DNA of 64,000 bases from Clostridiales bacterium (GCA_021202515.1 JAJQCW010000003.1:63943-127942); one strand, 5' to 3'; counted from the stretch's first letter, positions 15,223-23,622 are shown. Made by a program: numbers and translations. Notes: generated from the letters alone by a model not told the origin.

Positions 15223-16563
15223 ATGGGATTCCAAGTAGCTTATGTGCCGATCGGCGTCGGCACCTTTCACCTGGAGAGCGCGCAGATCCAGTTTGATCAG
15301 TCCGTTTCGCTGCTGCGGTCGCTGACCGACGCCGCCGTCTGCCCGGAGAAAATGCTGCTGACGCTGGACGACCTGACCGCCTATCTGGACGGCCTTTCCC
15401 CGGACCTGGTGGTGCTGCAAAACATCACCTTTGCCAACGCCGCCTATGCCAGCGAGGTGCTCAAGCGCTTCTCCTGCCCCATTCTGCTGTGGACCCTGCG
15501 GGAGCCGGTCATCGACGGAGGCCGCCTGCGTCTGAACTCCCTGACCGGGGCCTATTCCGCCGCCAACGCAATTCAGGCGTTCCGGGGGGATGGACAGTTT
15601 GAGTACGTCTTTGGCGGCCCCGGTGAGGCGGAGGTCCAGGCCGAGCTGAACGCCGCCATCCGCGCCGCAAAGGTGAAAGCCGATCTGACCCACTTGAAGA
15701 TGGCCTCCATCGGCCACACTCCCCAGGGCTTCGGGTTTGGCCGGGCGCTGGACGCGGAGATGATGAGCGTCTTTGGCGTGACGCTGGAGTCCATCGAGGC
15801 CAGAGAGCTGATTGACGTGGCCAAGGGCTACACCGCCGACGACTGCGCCGAGGAGCTGGCCGAGGCGAAAGCCACCCTGACGGGCTTGGACAAGACCCCG
15901 GAGAAGAATGTGGTAGACTTCGCCCGGCTCTACAAGGCGTACAAGGCGTATGTAAAGGACAACGGCGTGGGGGCCATCTCCTCCCGTTGCTGGCCAGATT
16001 TCTTCACCTCCTTCGGTACCCCGGTCTGCACGGTGCTGTCTCTGCTCAACGCCAACGGTACCGCCGCCAGTTGCGAGTCTGACGCCTACGGTGCATTGTC
16101 CATGTACATCGGTTCCCAGCTCTCCGGCAAGGCCACCTTCTTCGGCGACCCCGTCTCTATGGATGAGGAAGAGGGGACCGTCACCTTCTGGCACTGCGGC
16201 ATGGCTGCCTGCTCCCTGGCCCGGAAGGACACCGGCGCGGCGGTGGGCGTTCACCCCAACCGGAAAATCGGCCCCACCATGGACTTTGGATGCCAGGCGT
16301 GTGACCACGTCACCATCTTCCGGGTGGGACGCAAGCCCGACGGAACCTTCCGGTTCTTCCTGGCGGAAGGCGCGGCCCTGGACAAGCCCAAGCAGTTCTG
16401 TGGCACCTCCATCGTGGTCAAAACCGACGCCCCCGCCAAGGACGTGGTCTATGGCAGCGTAAAGGGCGGCTGGGAGCCGCATTTCGTTGTCATCTACGAC
16501 AACGTCGCCAATGAGCTGGAAAAACTCGGGCATATGCTCCAGGTGGAGGTCTGCAAGTTCTGA
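15223..16563 (+). CDS. L-fucose/L-arabinose isomerase-like protein (COG2407)
   Basis: 446 residues, cytoplasmic. The C-terminal half has the metal-site pattern of fucose-isomerase-like proteins: C-E285-SDAYGAL, D309/D314 in FFGDPVSMDEEEG, and H324 in FWHCGMA. The N-terminal half is a Rossmann-like region (LVVLQNITFANAAYA). Members of this family interconvert aldoses and ketoses or have unassigned sugar substrates. Following a sulfoquinovosidase and its putative transporter, a sulfosugar substrate is the natural inference: sulfoquinovose to sulfofructose, or an epimer of it. It would duplicate the role proposed for the DUF4867 protein, so one of the two probably does something else. RBS AAGGAGGG and ATG 15223. 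The block ends at the strong terminator at 16599-16644. Confidence 0.75.
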   Translation: MGFQVAYVPIGVGTFHLESAQIQFDQSVSLLRSLTDAAVCPEKMLLTLDDLTAYLDGLSPDLVVLQNITFANAAYASEVLKRFSCPILLWTLREPVIDGGRLRLNSLTGAYSAANAIQAFRGDGQFEYVFGGPGEAEVQAELNAAIRAAKVKADLTHLKMASIGHTPQGFGFGRALDAEMMSVFGVTLESIEARELIDVAKGYTADDCAEELAEAKATLTGLDKTPEKNVVDFARLYKAYKAYVKDNGVGAISSRCWPDFFTSFGTPVCTVLSLLNANGTAASCESDAYGALSMYIGSQLSGKATFFGDPVSMDEEEGTVTFWHCGMAACSLARKDTGAAVGVHPNRKIGPTMDFGCQACDHVTIFRVGRKPDGTFRFFLAEGAALDKPKQFCGTSIVVKTDAPAKDVVYGSVKGGWEPHFVVIYDNVANELEKLGHMLQVEVCKF

Positions 16564-16598
16564 TTGCTGCCCACGCTTCTTCCAAAGAAACGAGATAG

Positions 16599-16644
16599 AA
16601 AACCCTCTCGAACCAGGCAAAAACGCCGGGGTTCGAGAGGGTTT
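16599..16644. terminator. Strong bidirectional terminator closing the sulfoquinovose locus
   Basis: AAACCCTCTCGAACC (16600-16614) pairs perfectly with GGTTCGAGAGGGTTT (16630-16644). A and T tracts on both flanks let it stop the plus-strand block and the convergent radical-SAM operon. Confidence 0.85.
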
Positions 16645-16713
16645 AATCGGTTTCAGGGCCGCGTTCCCGGTCAGGTTCCGGGAATTGCGCAGCAGGGGTG
16701 CAGGGGAGATGCT

Positions 16714-17388
16714 TCAACGGAACACCACGCCGCCCTCGCCATAGACCTCGTTTCGGTGGCAGCGCACGAAGTCCGGTTTGGCCGCTGGCGTCTCCGCCGC
16801 CAGGGTGTCGATGATAAGAGCGGGGTTCAGCCCCGGATTCTGGGCGGACAGGCGCGCGGAGAAAATCAGCTTGTCCGGCTGTTCCTCCAATGACCAGCTT
16901 TTCACCATGGGGATGATGTCCAGCTCGGTGTAGCCTTTTTTGGCCTTTTTGGACTTCTTCTGAATGACGCAGCTCTCCCGGCTCAGCAGCTCCCCCAGGG
17001 CGGCGGGGGCGGCGGCGGGAACGCCGTCGTCGTATTCCAACGTCACCGTCCAGTCCAGATCCACGATCTTCTTGCAGGGGATTTTCGCCTCGTAGCACTC
17101 TCGGACGTGGATGCCCTCCGGCAGCGCCCGGTTCAGTCGTTCCACTACTTCCTCGAAGGAGAAGGGGGATTCCAGGTTGAACTCCAAAATCTCACAGTCG
17201 CTGGAATACCCCAGGCTCAGGGGCAGCGCGATAGAGACGAACACATGGCGGTTAAAGCCCTCGGTCTGCCAGATTTCCACCCCGGAGCGGAGAAACGCCC
17301 GCTGGAAGGTGGCCATCAGGTCCAGATGGGAGATGTAGCAGGCTCGCCCACTCTTGGTAAAGAGCAGCCTGTTTTTGTGCATTGCCAT
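16714..17388 (-). CDS. TIGR03936 radical SAM-linked protein (DUF2344)
   Basis: 224 residues. The start HKNRLLFTKSGRACYISHLDLMATFQRA and the later HVFVSIALPLSLGYSSDCE segments are those of the TIGR03936/DUF2344 family, nearly always encoded beside a TIGR03960 radical SAM protein, as here. No catalytic motif is evident; it is thought to work with that enzyme in an unknown modification, perhaps of RNA or protein. The gap to the upstream gene is 3 nt. AGGAGG six bases before the ATG at 17388. Confidence 0.88.
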   Translation of the reverse strand: MAMHKNRLLFTKSGRACYISHLDLMATFQRAFLRSGVEIWQTEGFNRHVFVSIALPLSLGYSSDCEILEFNLESPFSFEEVVERLNRALPEGIHVRECYEAKIPCKKIVDLDWTVTLEYDDGVPAAAPAALGELLSRESCVIQKKSKKAKKGYTELDIIPMVKSWSLEEQPDKLIFSARLSAQNPGLNPALIIDTLAAETPAAKPDFVRCHRNEVYGEGGVVFR

Positions 17389-17391
17389 ATC

Positions 17392-19236
17392 TTACCTCCT
17401 GTCCTCGTCGCAGACCCCGCCGGGGATCAGCTTTGTCGCGCCGCAGCCCATACACTTCACCCGGCAGTCCGGGGTGATGACGGACTTGTACGCCTGCTCC
17501 CGCTCCCGCCACAGGTAGTCGGGCCGCACGCCCACGTCGATCATGGACCAGGGCAGCACCTCGCAGCGGGTGCGCTCCCGCCGGGCGTAAAAGTCCGGGT
17601 CGGTGCCGGTGGCGGAAAAGGCGTCCATCCACCGCTGGAAGGAGAAGTAGTCGCTCCAGGAGTCCATCTTGCCGCCGGTGCGCCAGACTTCCTCCAGCGC
17701 CCGACCCAGCCGCCGGTCGCCGCGGGCCAATACCGCCTCGATGTAGCTTGTGTCGGTCTCGTGCCAGTTGTACTGGATGGACTTGTTGTGGATGGCCCCC
17801 CGCAGCAGGTCCACCCGGCGCTGATACTCCTCCATGGAGATCTGCTCCTCCCACTGGAAGGGGGTGAAGGGCTTGGGGACGAAAAAGGAGGTGGAGATGG
17901 TGATGCGCACGCCACGGGCGCGGCTGGCGGCGTAATTCCGCCAGGTCCAGTAGACCTTTTGGGCCAGGTCCGCGATGCCCAGCACGTCCTCGTCGGTCTC
18001 GGTGGGGAGGCCCAGCATGAAGTAGAGCTTGACCGCGCTGCACCCGCCCTCGAACACCGTCTGGCAGGACTTCAACAGGTCCTCCTCGGTGACGTTTTTG
18101 TTGATAGCGTCCCGGAGCCGCTGGGTGCCCGCCTCCGGCGCGAAGGTGATGGAGCTTTTGCGGGAGCGCTGGAGCCGCTGCATCAGCGACATGGAGAAGC
18201 CGTCCGCCCGGAGGGAGGGCAGGTTCAGGTTGATGTTCCGGGGTTCGCAGTAGTCCAGCAGACCGTCGCAGACCGCCTCCAGCCCCCGGTAGTCGCTGGA
18301 GGACAGGCTGGAAAGGGTGACCTCCTGATAGCCGGAGTCCTTGCAGGACTCGATGCCTTGCTCCACCAGCGTTTTCACGCTCTTGGGCCGGACGGGGCGG
18401 TAGCAGTACCCCGCCTGACAGAACCGGCAGCCCCGGATGCACCCCCGGAACACCTCCAGCATCACCCGGTCGTGGACGATCTCCGTGGAGGGGACGATGG
18501 TGTGAGTGGGGTAATAAGACTTGTCCATGTCCCGGACGATGCGTTTTGTCACCAGAGGCGGCGCGCCGTGGGTGGGAGTGATGGTGTGAATGGCGCCGTC
18601 GGCGTTGTAAGTCACGTCATAAAATGCGGGGACATAAATACCCTGAATCTGCGCCGCCCGCTCCAGGAAGGACAGGCGATTGCCGCCTTCCCGTTTGACC
18701 TGGCGGTAGAGTTCAATGAGTTCGCAGTTGACCTCTTCGCCCTCGCCCAGGATGAACAGGTCGATGAAGTCGGCCAGAGGTTCCCCGTTGTAAGCACAGG
18801 TGCCCCCCGCCACCACGATGGGGTCGTTTTCGCCCCGCTGGTCGCTGTGGAGGGGGATGCCCCCCAGATCCAGCATATTCAGCACGTTGGTATAGGCCAT
18901 TTCGTAGCCCAGGGAGAAGCCCACCATGTCAAAGGCGGAGAGAGGGTCGCCGCTCTCCAGTGCGTAGAGGGGGAGGTTTGCCTTGCGCAGTTCGTCCTCC
19001 ATGTCCCCCCAGGGGGCGAAGCACCGCTCGCACCAGACGCCCTCCATCTCGTTGATGACACCGTAGAGAATGCGCAGTCCCAGGTTGGACATGCCGATTT
19101 CATAGGTATCGGGGAAGCAGAAGGCAAAGCGGGTGTCTACCGTCGCCTTGTCCTTGATGATCTCGTTGTATTCTCCGCCGGTGTAGCGGGCGGGTTTTTG
19201 CACCCGGAGCAAAATGCGTTCCAGTTTGGGGTCCAT
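17392..19236 (-). CDS. TIGR03960 B12-binding-domain radical SAM protein
   Basis: 614 residues. The N-terminal part (about 1-200) resembles a cobalamin-binding domain (DTRFAFCFPDTYEIGMSNLG, then GGTCAYNGEPLADFIDLF). The radical SAM core follows, with the cluster-binding CIRGCRFCQAG (CxxxCxxC) near residue 270 and downstream barrel elements such as LSSLSSSDYRGLE. The C-terminal section includes a CxxC pair (VKCMGCGATK). The substrate is not established for the family. It forms an operon with the TIGR03936 partner. B12 dependence is notable because this genome carries a cobalamin operon at 58183-64000. Confidence 0.92.
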   Translation of the reverse strand: MDPKLERILLRVQKPARYTGGEYNEIIKDKATVDTRFAFCFPDTYEIGMSNLGLRILYGVINEMEGVWCERCFAPWGDMEDELRKANLPLYALESGDPLSAFDMVGFSLGYEMAYTNVLNMLDLGGIPLHSDQRGENDPIVVAGGTCAYNGEPLADFIDLFILGEGEEVNCELIELYRQVKREGGNRLSFLERAAQIQGIYVPAFYDVTYNADGAIHTITPTHGAPPLVTKRIVRDMDKSYYPTHTIVPSTEIVHDRVMLEVFRGCIRGCRFCQAGYCYRPVRPKSVKTLVEQGIESCKDSGYQEVTLSSLSSSDYRGLEAVCDGLLDYCEPRNINLNLPSLRADGFSMSLMQRLQRSRKSSITFAPEAGTQRLRDAINKNVTEEDLLKSCQTVFEGGCSAVKLYFMLGLPTETDEDVLGIADLAQKVYWTWRNYAASRARGVRITISTSFFVPKPFTPFQWEEQISMEEYQRRVDLLRGAIHNKSIQYNWHETDTSYIEAVLARGDRRLGRALEEVWRTGGKMDSWSDYFSFQRWMDAFSATGTDPDFYARRERTRCEVLPWSMIDVGVRPDYLWREREQAYKSVITPDCRVKCMGCGATKLIPGGVCDEDRR

Positions 19237-19296
19237 AGCGGTACCTGCCTTTTGGGGCCGTGTGGGGAAGGTTCCCGGCCCGGTGTAGTTTTGACC

Positions 19297-19325
19297 ATTT
19301 TACCTGATTGTACGGAAAAAAACAA
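19297..19325 (-). promoter_or_regulatory. Promoter of the radical SAM pair
   Basis: Minus strand TTGTTT (19320-19325), 17-bp spacer, TAAAAT (19297-19302), about 60 bp upstream of the gene at 19236. Confidence 0.5.
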
Positions 19326-19387
19326 GTGGGGTGTCGTTCAAAGCGAAAAATTCCATTTTGAAGGAACTGGTCGGTTACCTGCTGTTT

Positions 19388-20287
19388 TTACTTGTCGATG
19401 CTTTTGATGTATCTGCATTTGGGGTAGTTTGAGCAGCCCCAAAAATTTTCCCCGGCGTGAGCGCCTCGTGTCGCCGTTTTTAAAACCAGTTTTCCTCCAC
19501 ATCTGGGACAAATCTCCGGTGGGAGTTGCGATTCTCCATTCCCTGCTTCCCAGCGTGTTTTCTTCTTTGCGACTTCCGCAACGTGCGCCGCCTTCTGAGC
19601 AGCATCAATTTGTGTCAGCGGCAGGAGTTTGTCAAATAGTTCGTCTATCGCATCCTGGGTCAGTTTCGTTCCTGCTGCCTGCACGTTTGCCTTCACGTCC
19701 GTTAAAACATTCTCCCGCTTTATTACATGATGTTGTCCGCTTGTCAGCGTGACGTCTTTTAAGGTACACCGTTCGCTGAAAACAATATAGGAGTAAAAAA
19801 GCTCCTGCTCCCTGTTCAAATACCGCTCTAACCACTTTAGATGTACTTTGTTCTGAATGATTGGATTGAGAAAATGCTCTTTTTGTGAATGGTTTCTCCC
19901 CTGCGGCAACGTTTGTGTCCAATACTGCTGCGTCTCTGTGCCGAAAATCCAGCCGCTATAGTTCTTTGATTCAAATACATATATGCCGGATTCATGAAGA
20001 AGAATCACGTCGATTTCGGTAGTTTCGCCATTGCCCTTGGGAAGATAGCAATTGAACAGAAATTTTTTGTAACCCGGCAGTTTCCGAAGGTAGTTCCAGG
20101 TCAGGTATTCTCCCTTGACACCCTTCCCATTATTTCCATCACCGCATCTCACGGTGTGAAAACGGTTGTGAGTTTGCCGATAATAGTCGGAGGACTCATA
20201 GCGTTTCTTGCTGAGCCAATAGTATAAGCCATAAAATAGACCACAGACCAGAAGCAACAGGATCGTTGCGGGTATTAGTATTGTCAT
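19388..20287 (-). CDS. NERD-domain protein with N-terminal membrane helix and topoisomerase-type zinc ribbon
   Basis: 299 residues in three parts. Residues 4-26 are a hydrophobic anchor (TILIPATILLLLVCGLFYGL). Residues about 55-170 are a NERD (nuclease-related) domain, with GEYLTWNYLRKLPGYKKFLF, the acidic IDVILLHESGIYVFESKNYSG core (Asp, Glu-x-Lys) and DVTLTSGQHHVI further on. Residues about 255-299 are a four-cysteine zinc ribbon like that of topoisomerase IA (CPRCGGKLVL, FWGCSNYPKC). The E-x-K pattern of PD-(D/E)XK nucleases is retained, so it could cut DNA, but the function of NERD proteins is not established. The gene is less GC-rich than its neighbours, compatible with horizontal arrival. 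RBS AAAGGAG, ATG 20287. Confidence 0.85.
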   Translation of the reverse strand: MTILIPATILLLLVCGLFYGLYYWLSKKRYESSDYYRQTHNRFHTVRCGDGNNGKGVKGEYLTWNYLRKLPGYKKFLFNCYLPKGNGETTEIDVILLHESGIYVFESKNYSGWIFGTETQQYWTQTLPQGRNHSQKEHFLNPIIQNKVHLKWLERYLNREQELFYSYIVFSERCTLKDVTLTSGQHHVIKRENVLTDVKANVQAAGTKLTQDAIDELFDKLLPLTQIDAAQKAAHVAEVAKKKTRWEAGNGESQLPPEICPRCGGKLVLKTATRGAHAGENFWGCSNYPKCRYIKSIDK

Positions 20288-20331
20288 CTCTTTCTCCTTT
20301 TACAAGCGTCAATCCGGCAGAATCTATTACT

Positions 20332-20359
20332 ATTATAAATGGTTCTGTATTTTTGTCAA
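20332..20359 (-). promoter_or_regulatory. Promoter of the NERD gene
   Basis: Minus strand TTGACA (20354-20359), 16-bp spacer, TATAAT (20332-20337). Both hexamers are perfect consensus. Confidence 0.7.
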
Positions 20360-20397
20360 TTTCCTTTCCGTTCTAACCGGCGTGTCATCACAAACAG

Positions 20398-21000
20398 TCA
20401 ACAATTTGCCCTCTGCTCTGAAAGGATCAGCCACACCGCCACCACCAGCAACGAGGGGTTCCCCAGAGCCGCGCACCACGTCCCCGGTGGCAGCAGCGCC
20501 AGCTTCAGCAGCCGGGAAAGGCCCACCGTCACCCGGTCCGCCCGGTCCAGGGGATAGAGAGCGCTCAGCGCCCCATGGAGGACGCGGCTGCCGTCCAGAG
20601 GCAGGACGGGGAGCAGGTTGAACAGGGCCAGCATCAGGCTGGCCCCGGCGAAGAGATAGCGCAGTTGGTTGGGCAGGGGGGAGGCCAGCGCGAGGGCCGC
20701 TGTGAGCAGATTGACCAGCGGTCCGGCCAGCGCCACCAAACACTCCTCTGCTCCGCTGCGGCAGCGCCCGCCCAGGTCCAGTTCCACCCCCACCAGCGAC
20801 AGCCGCAGGCGGCGGACGGGGACGCCCAGCGCCCGGCAGCAGAGGACGTGTCCCGTCTCGTGGAGGGCGGCGGCCAGTCCGCAGCACCCCAGCACTGGCC
20901 CGACCCCTGTATAGAGCAGCAGCGCCAGCAGAAAGAGAAAATCCGCCGTTAGCGTCACCCGTCCGGCGGTCAGCCCCCGACGGTCAAAGCGGACGCTCAC
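20398..21000 (-). CDS. SpoIVFB-like M50 intramembrane metalloprotease
   Basis: 200 residues with several membrane helices. The zinc motif HETGH (HExxH) lies in AAALHETGHVLCC near residue 48 and the third-ligand motif LFNLLPVLPLDGSR near residue 112, as in site-2 proteases and SpoIVFB, which activates pro-sigma K during sporulation. The start is a GTG overlapping the stop of the upstream gene (GTGA), so the two are coupled, like spoIVFA-spoIVFB. The sporulation role is inference; other M50 proteins of this size exist. Confidence 0.82.
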   Translation of the reverse strand: MSVRFDRRGLTAGRVTLTADFLFLLALLLYTGVGPVLGCCGLAAALHETGHVLCCRALGVPVRRLRLSLVGVELDLGGRCRSGAEECLVALAGPLVNLLTAALALASPLPNQLRYLFAGASLMLALFNLLPVLPLDGSRVLHGALSALYPLDRADRVTVGLSRLLKLALLPPGTWCAALGNPSLLVVAVWLILSEQRANC

Positions 21001-21428
21001 CCTTCAACCGGGAGCAGATGGGCGCAGAGGGCCGCCGCGTCCCCGTCCCAGGTCAGGAAAAACCGGACTTCCTCCGACAAGAGGACGTTTGCCGCTGCGG
21101 GCAGGGTCTCGTCCACCGCCGTCTCCGCCGGGGCGAACACCGCCACGCACCAGTCGCCCACCGCCTCCAGTGGGTCGCCGCCCTGGGCCAGATTTTCGCC
21201 CAGAGTGGAAAAAGCGGCCTGAAAGTCGGTGGAGCCGGTCAGCGCCTCTGTCAGATACTGCTGATACACCGCCGTCTGCTGGGGAAACTGGGTCTTGCCC
21301 ACAAAGCAGAGCAAAAACAGCCCTGCCGCCGTCAACAGCCGGGCCAGCGCGCCCCAGCCCGCGTTAGAGTGCCGCCGATTTTGCTCCCGCCGGGGCGGGC
21401 GGTTCTTTGTCCCATAGGTCATCGCCAT
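20997..21428 (-). CDS. Single-pass membrane protein, possible SpoIVFA counterpart
   Basis: 143 residues: a basic N-terminus ([15 protein letters not shown]), one membrane helix ([17 protein letters not shown], about residues 28-45) and an extracytoplasmic part without recognised domain. The position before the M50 protease, with overlapping stop/start, parallels spoIVFA-spoIVFB, where SpoIVFA holds and inhibits the protease. The LytM (M23) domain of classical SpoIVFA is absent. AGGAGG eight bases before the ATG at 21428; an upstream extension to 21593 runs into the rplS promoter region and is rejected. Confidence 0.55.
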   Translation of the reverse strand: MAMTYGTKNRPPRREQNRRHSNAGWGALARLLTAAGLFLLCFVGKTQFPQQTAVYQQYLTEALTGSTDFQAAFSTLGENLAQGGDPLEAVGDWCVAVFAPAETAVDETLPAAANVLLSEEVRFFLTWDGDAAALCAHLLPVEG

Positions 21429-21508
21429 TGCAATCGCCTCCTGCCCCAGACCTATGCTCGTCCAGTGAAAATCAGAACAAAAAAGCAAATCTTTTCCGCA
21501 AAAATCTC

Positions 21509-21537
21509 TTGCAATTCCATCGCAGATGTGATATAGT
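21509..21537 (+). promoter_or_regulatory. Promoter of rplS
   Basis: TTGCAA (21509-21514), 17-bp spacer, TATAGT (21532-21537). The leader is about 95 nt and can fold locally (GGGTGG near 21555 with CCACAGCCC), which would be compatible with an autoregulatory L19 leader, though I could not confirm the Rfam structure. Confidence 0.6.
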
Positions 21538-21640
21538 GTACCGGTCTGAACAAAGGGTGGTCCTCTGCCACAGCCCCAAGCGGAGCGGGACAAGGTTCCC
21601 AGCGGGTAAGAACACCTATAATCACAGGAGGAAACAAACC

Positions 21641-21982
21641 ATGAATCTCGTTGAAACGCTGAATGCGCAGAACATGAAGACCGATGTGCCGAAGATCGAG
21701 ATCGGCTCTACGGTCCGCGTCCATGTCAAGATCAAGGAAGGCGCCAAAGAGCGTATCCAGGTCTTTGAGGGCACCGTCATCGCCAAGAAGCACGGCGGCG
21801 TGGCCGAGACCTTTACCGTCCGCCGTATCTCCTACGGTGTGGGCGTGGAGAAGGTCTTCCCCGTTCACTCCCCCAACGTCGTCAAGGTGGAGACTGTCCG
21901 CCGCGGCAAGGTCCGTCGGGCCAAGCTGTACTATCTGCGCGACCGGGTGGGCAAGGCTGCCAAGGTCAAGGAGAAGCTGTAA
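21641..21982 (+). CDS. rplS: 50S ribosomal protein L19
   Basis: 113 residues, standard length. L19 lies at the interface of the two ribosomal subunits. Recognised by [23 protein letters not shown], read here as [17 protein letters not shown] and [15 protein letters not shown], then [20 protein letters not shown] and the basic [26 protein letters not shown] nine bases before ATG 21641. A terminator follows directly. Confidence 0.98.
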   Translation: MNLVETLNAQNMKTDVPKIEIGSTVRVHVKIKEGAKERIQVFEGTVIAKKHGGVAETFTVRRISYGVGVEKVFPVHSPNVVKVETVRRGKVRRAKLYYLRDRVGKAAKVKEKL

Positions 21983-21995
21983 TTTCCTGGAGCAG

Positions 21996-22026
21996 AAAAA
22001 AGGAGCGGGCAACCGCTCCTTTTTTG
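21996..22026 (+). terminator. Intrinsic terminator of rplS
   Basis: AAAAAAGGAGCGG (21996-22008) pairs with CCGCTCCTTTTTT around a GCAA loop. It lies between rplS and rbgA, so the latter depends on read-through or its own promoter. Confidence 0.9.
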
Positions 22027-22048
22027 CACAGAGGATGATTGGTACACT

Positions 22049-23008
22049 ATGAAGAAGCGACAGAACCGGGGCGGCGCGAACAACAACCCCCGCAAGGCTC
22101 GCCCCGTTAAGAAGGATACTCCCAAAAACCAGGATGCCATGACCATCCAGTGGTATCCCGGCCACATGGCAAAGACCCGCCGGATGATTCAGGAGAATTT
22201 GAAGCTGGTGGACCTGGTGGTGGAGATCATCGACGCCCGCATCCCACTTGCCAGTCGTAACCCGGACCTGGACGGACTGGTAGAGGGCAAGCCCCGCCTG
22301 ATTTTGCTCAACCGGGCGGACCAAGCCGACCCCGTCATGAACCAGCGCTGGGCGGAGTATTTCCGCAGCCGGGGGATGTCCGTCCTCCAGACGGACTGCA
22401 AGACCGGCGCGGGGGTGAAGCAGTTCTCCCCGGTGGTCAAGGCGATTTTGAAGGACCAAATCGAGCGCTGGCGGGAGAAGGGCCTGCTGGGTCGCCCGGT
22501 GCGGGTGATGGTGGTAGGCGTCCCCAACGTGGGCAAGTCCACCTTCATCAACAAGGTGGCCAACCGGAAGTCTGCCATCGCCCAGAACCGCCCCGGTGTC
22601 ACCCGGGGCAAACAGTGGGTGAACGTGGACGAAGGGCTGGACCTGCTGGACACGCCGGGCATCCTCTGGCCCAAGTTCGAGGACCCCACCGTAGGGATGT
22701 ACCTAGCCTTTACAGGCGCGGTGAAGGATACCATATTAGATGTAGAGACTCTGGCAAACCACCTGATGAAGCTGCTGGCCAGCCGCTACCCGGAGGCAGT
22801 GTCCGCCCGCTACAAGCTGGACATCCCGCCGGACTTCGACAGTTGGGCGCTGGTGGAGCAGGCCGGGCGGAACCGGGGATTCCTGATTTCCGGCGGCGAG
22901 GTGGACACCGAGCGGATGAGCCGGGTACTGCTGGAGGAATATCGCTCTGGCAAGCTGGGACGCTTTACACTGGAGACGCCGCCCGCGGCAGGGGAGAACA
23001 GCCGATGA
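22049..23008 (+). CDS. ylqF: Ribosome biogenesis GTPase YlqF/RbgA
   Basis: 319 residues. A circularly permuted GTPase needed for late assembly of the 50S subunit. The permuted order is visible: G4 LILLNRADQ (about residue 85), G5, then G1 VVGVPNVGKSTFIN (about 152-165), G2 PGVTRGKQW and G3 LLDTPGILWP. A basic N-terminal extension of about 30 residues (KKRQNRGGANNNPRKARPVK) precedes the conserved IQWYPGHMAKTRR. The C-terminal RNA-binding part ends in EEYRSGKLGRFTLE. The stop overlaps the rnhB start (ATGA). Confidence 0.95.
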   Translation: MKKRQNRGGANNNPRKARPVKKDTPKNQDAMTIQWYPGHMAKTRRMIQENLKLVDLVVEIIDARIPLASRNPDLDGLVEGKPRLILLNRADQADPVMNQRWAEYFRSRGMSVLQTDCKTGAGVKQFSPVVKAILKDQIERWREKGLLGRPVRVMVVGVPNVGKSTFINKVANRKSAIAQNRPGVTRGKQWVNVDEGLDLLDTPGILWPKFEDPTVGMYLAFTGAVKDTILDVETLANHLMKLLASRYPEAVSARYKLDIPPDFDSWALVEQAGRNRGFLISGGEVDTERMSRVLLEEYRSGKLGRFTLETPPAAGENSR

Positions 23009-23622
23009 AAAGACAGGAAAACGAGCCAGTTGACCGCTGGAGCATTGAGCGGGAGTGCTACGCCGCTGGGTGGAAGGCCGTCTGCGGCGCGGACGAGGCC
23101 GGGGCCGGTCCCCTGGCCGGGGCGGTCTACGGCGCGGCGGTGATCTTGCCGCCGGATTACGACCTGCCGTATCTCAATGACTCCAAAAAAGTGACCGAAA
23201 AGCGCCGGGAAGTGCTGTTCGGGCAAATCAAGGAGCAGGCAATTGCCTGGGCGGTGGCCTGGGCCACGGAGCAGGAAATTGACGAGATCAACATCCTCAA
23301 CGCCCGGATGTTGGCCATGGACCGGGCCATTCAGCAGTTAGACCCGGCGGCGGACTTCGCCCTCATCGACGGCAATCGCAGTCAGGGCATCCATCTCCCC
23401 AACCGGACAGTTGTAAAGGGAGATAGCTTGTCAGCCTCTATCGCCGCCGCGTCCATCCTGGCGAAGGTCAGCCGGGACCACTATATGCTGGAAATGGCGG
23501 AGCGGTACCCCGAATACCAGTTCCAGCGGCACAAGGGCTACCCCACCAAGCTCCATTATGAGATGCTGCGAAAGTACGGCCCCTGTCCCATCCACCGCAA
23601 AACCTTTTTGAAAAAGCTATGA
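23005..23622 (+). CDS. rnhB: Ribonuclease HII
   Basis: 205 residues. It removes RNA from RNA-DNA hybrids, including single ribonucleotides in DNA. Catalytic acidic residues appear in CGADEAGAGPLAGAVYGAA (DEAG motif, about residue 29), in ALIDGNR and in SILAKVSRD; PYLNDSKKVTEKRRE and YPTKLHYEML are family signatures. It overlaps ylqF and yraN by 4 nt each, so the three are translationally coupled. Confidence 0.96.
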   Translation: MKRQENEPVDRWSIERECYAAGWKAVCGADEAGAGPLAGAVYGAAVILPPDYDLPYLNDSKKVTEKRREVLFGQIKEQAIAWAVAWATEQEIDEINILNARMLAMDRAIQQLDPAADFALIDGNRSQGIHLPNRTVVKGDSLSASIAAASILAKVSRDHYMLEMAERYPEYQFQRHKGYPTKLHYEMLRKYGPCPIHRKTFLKKL

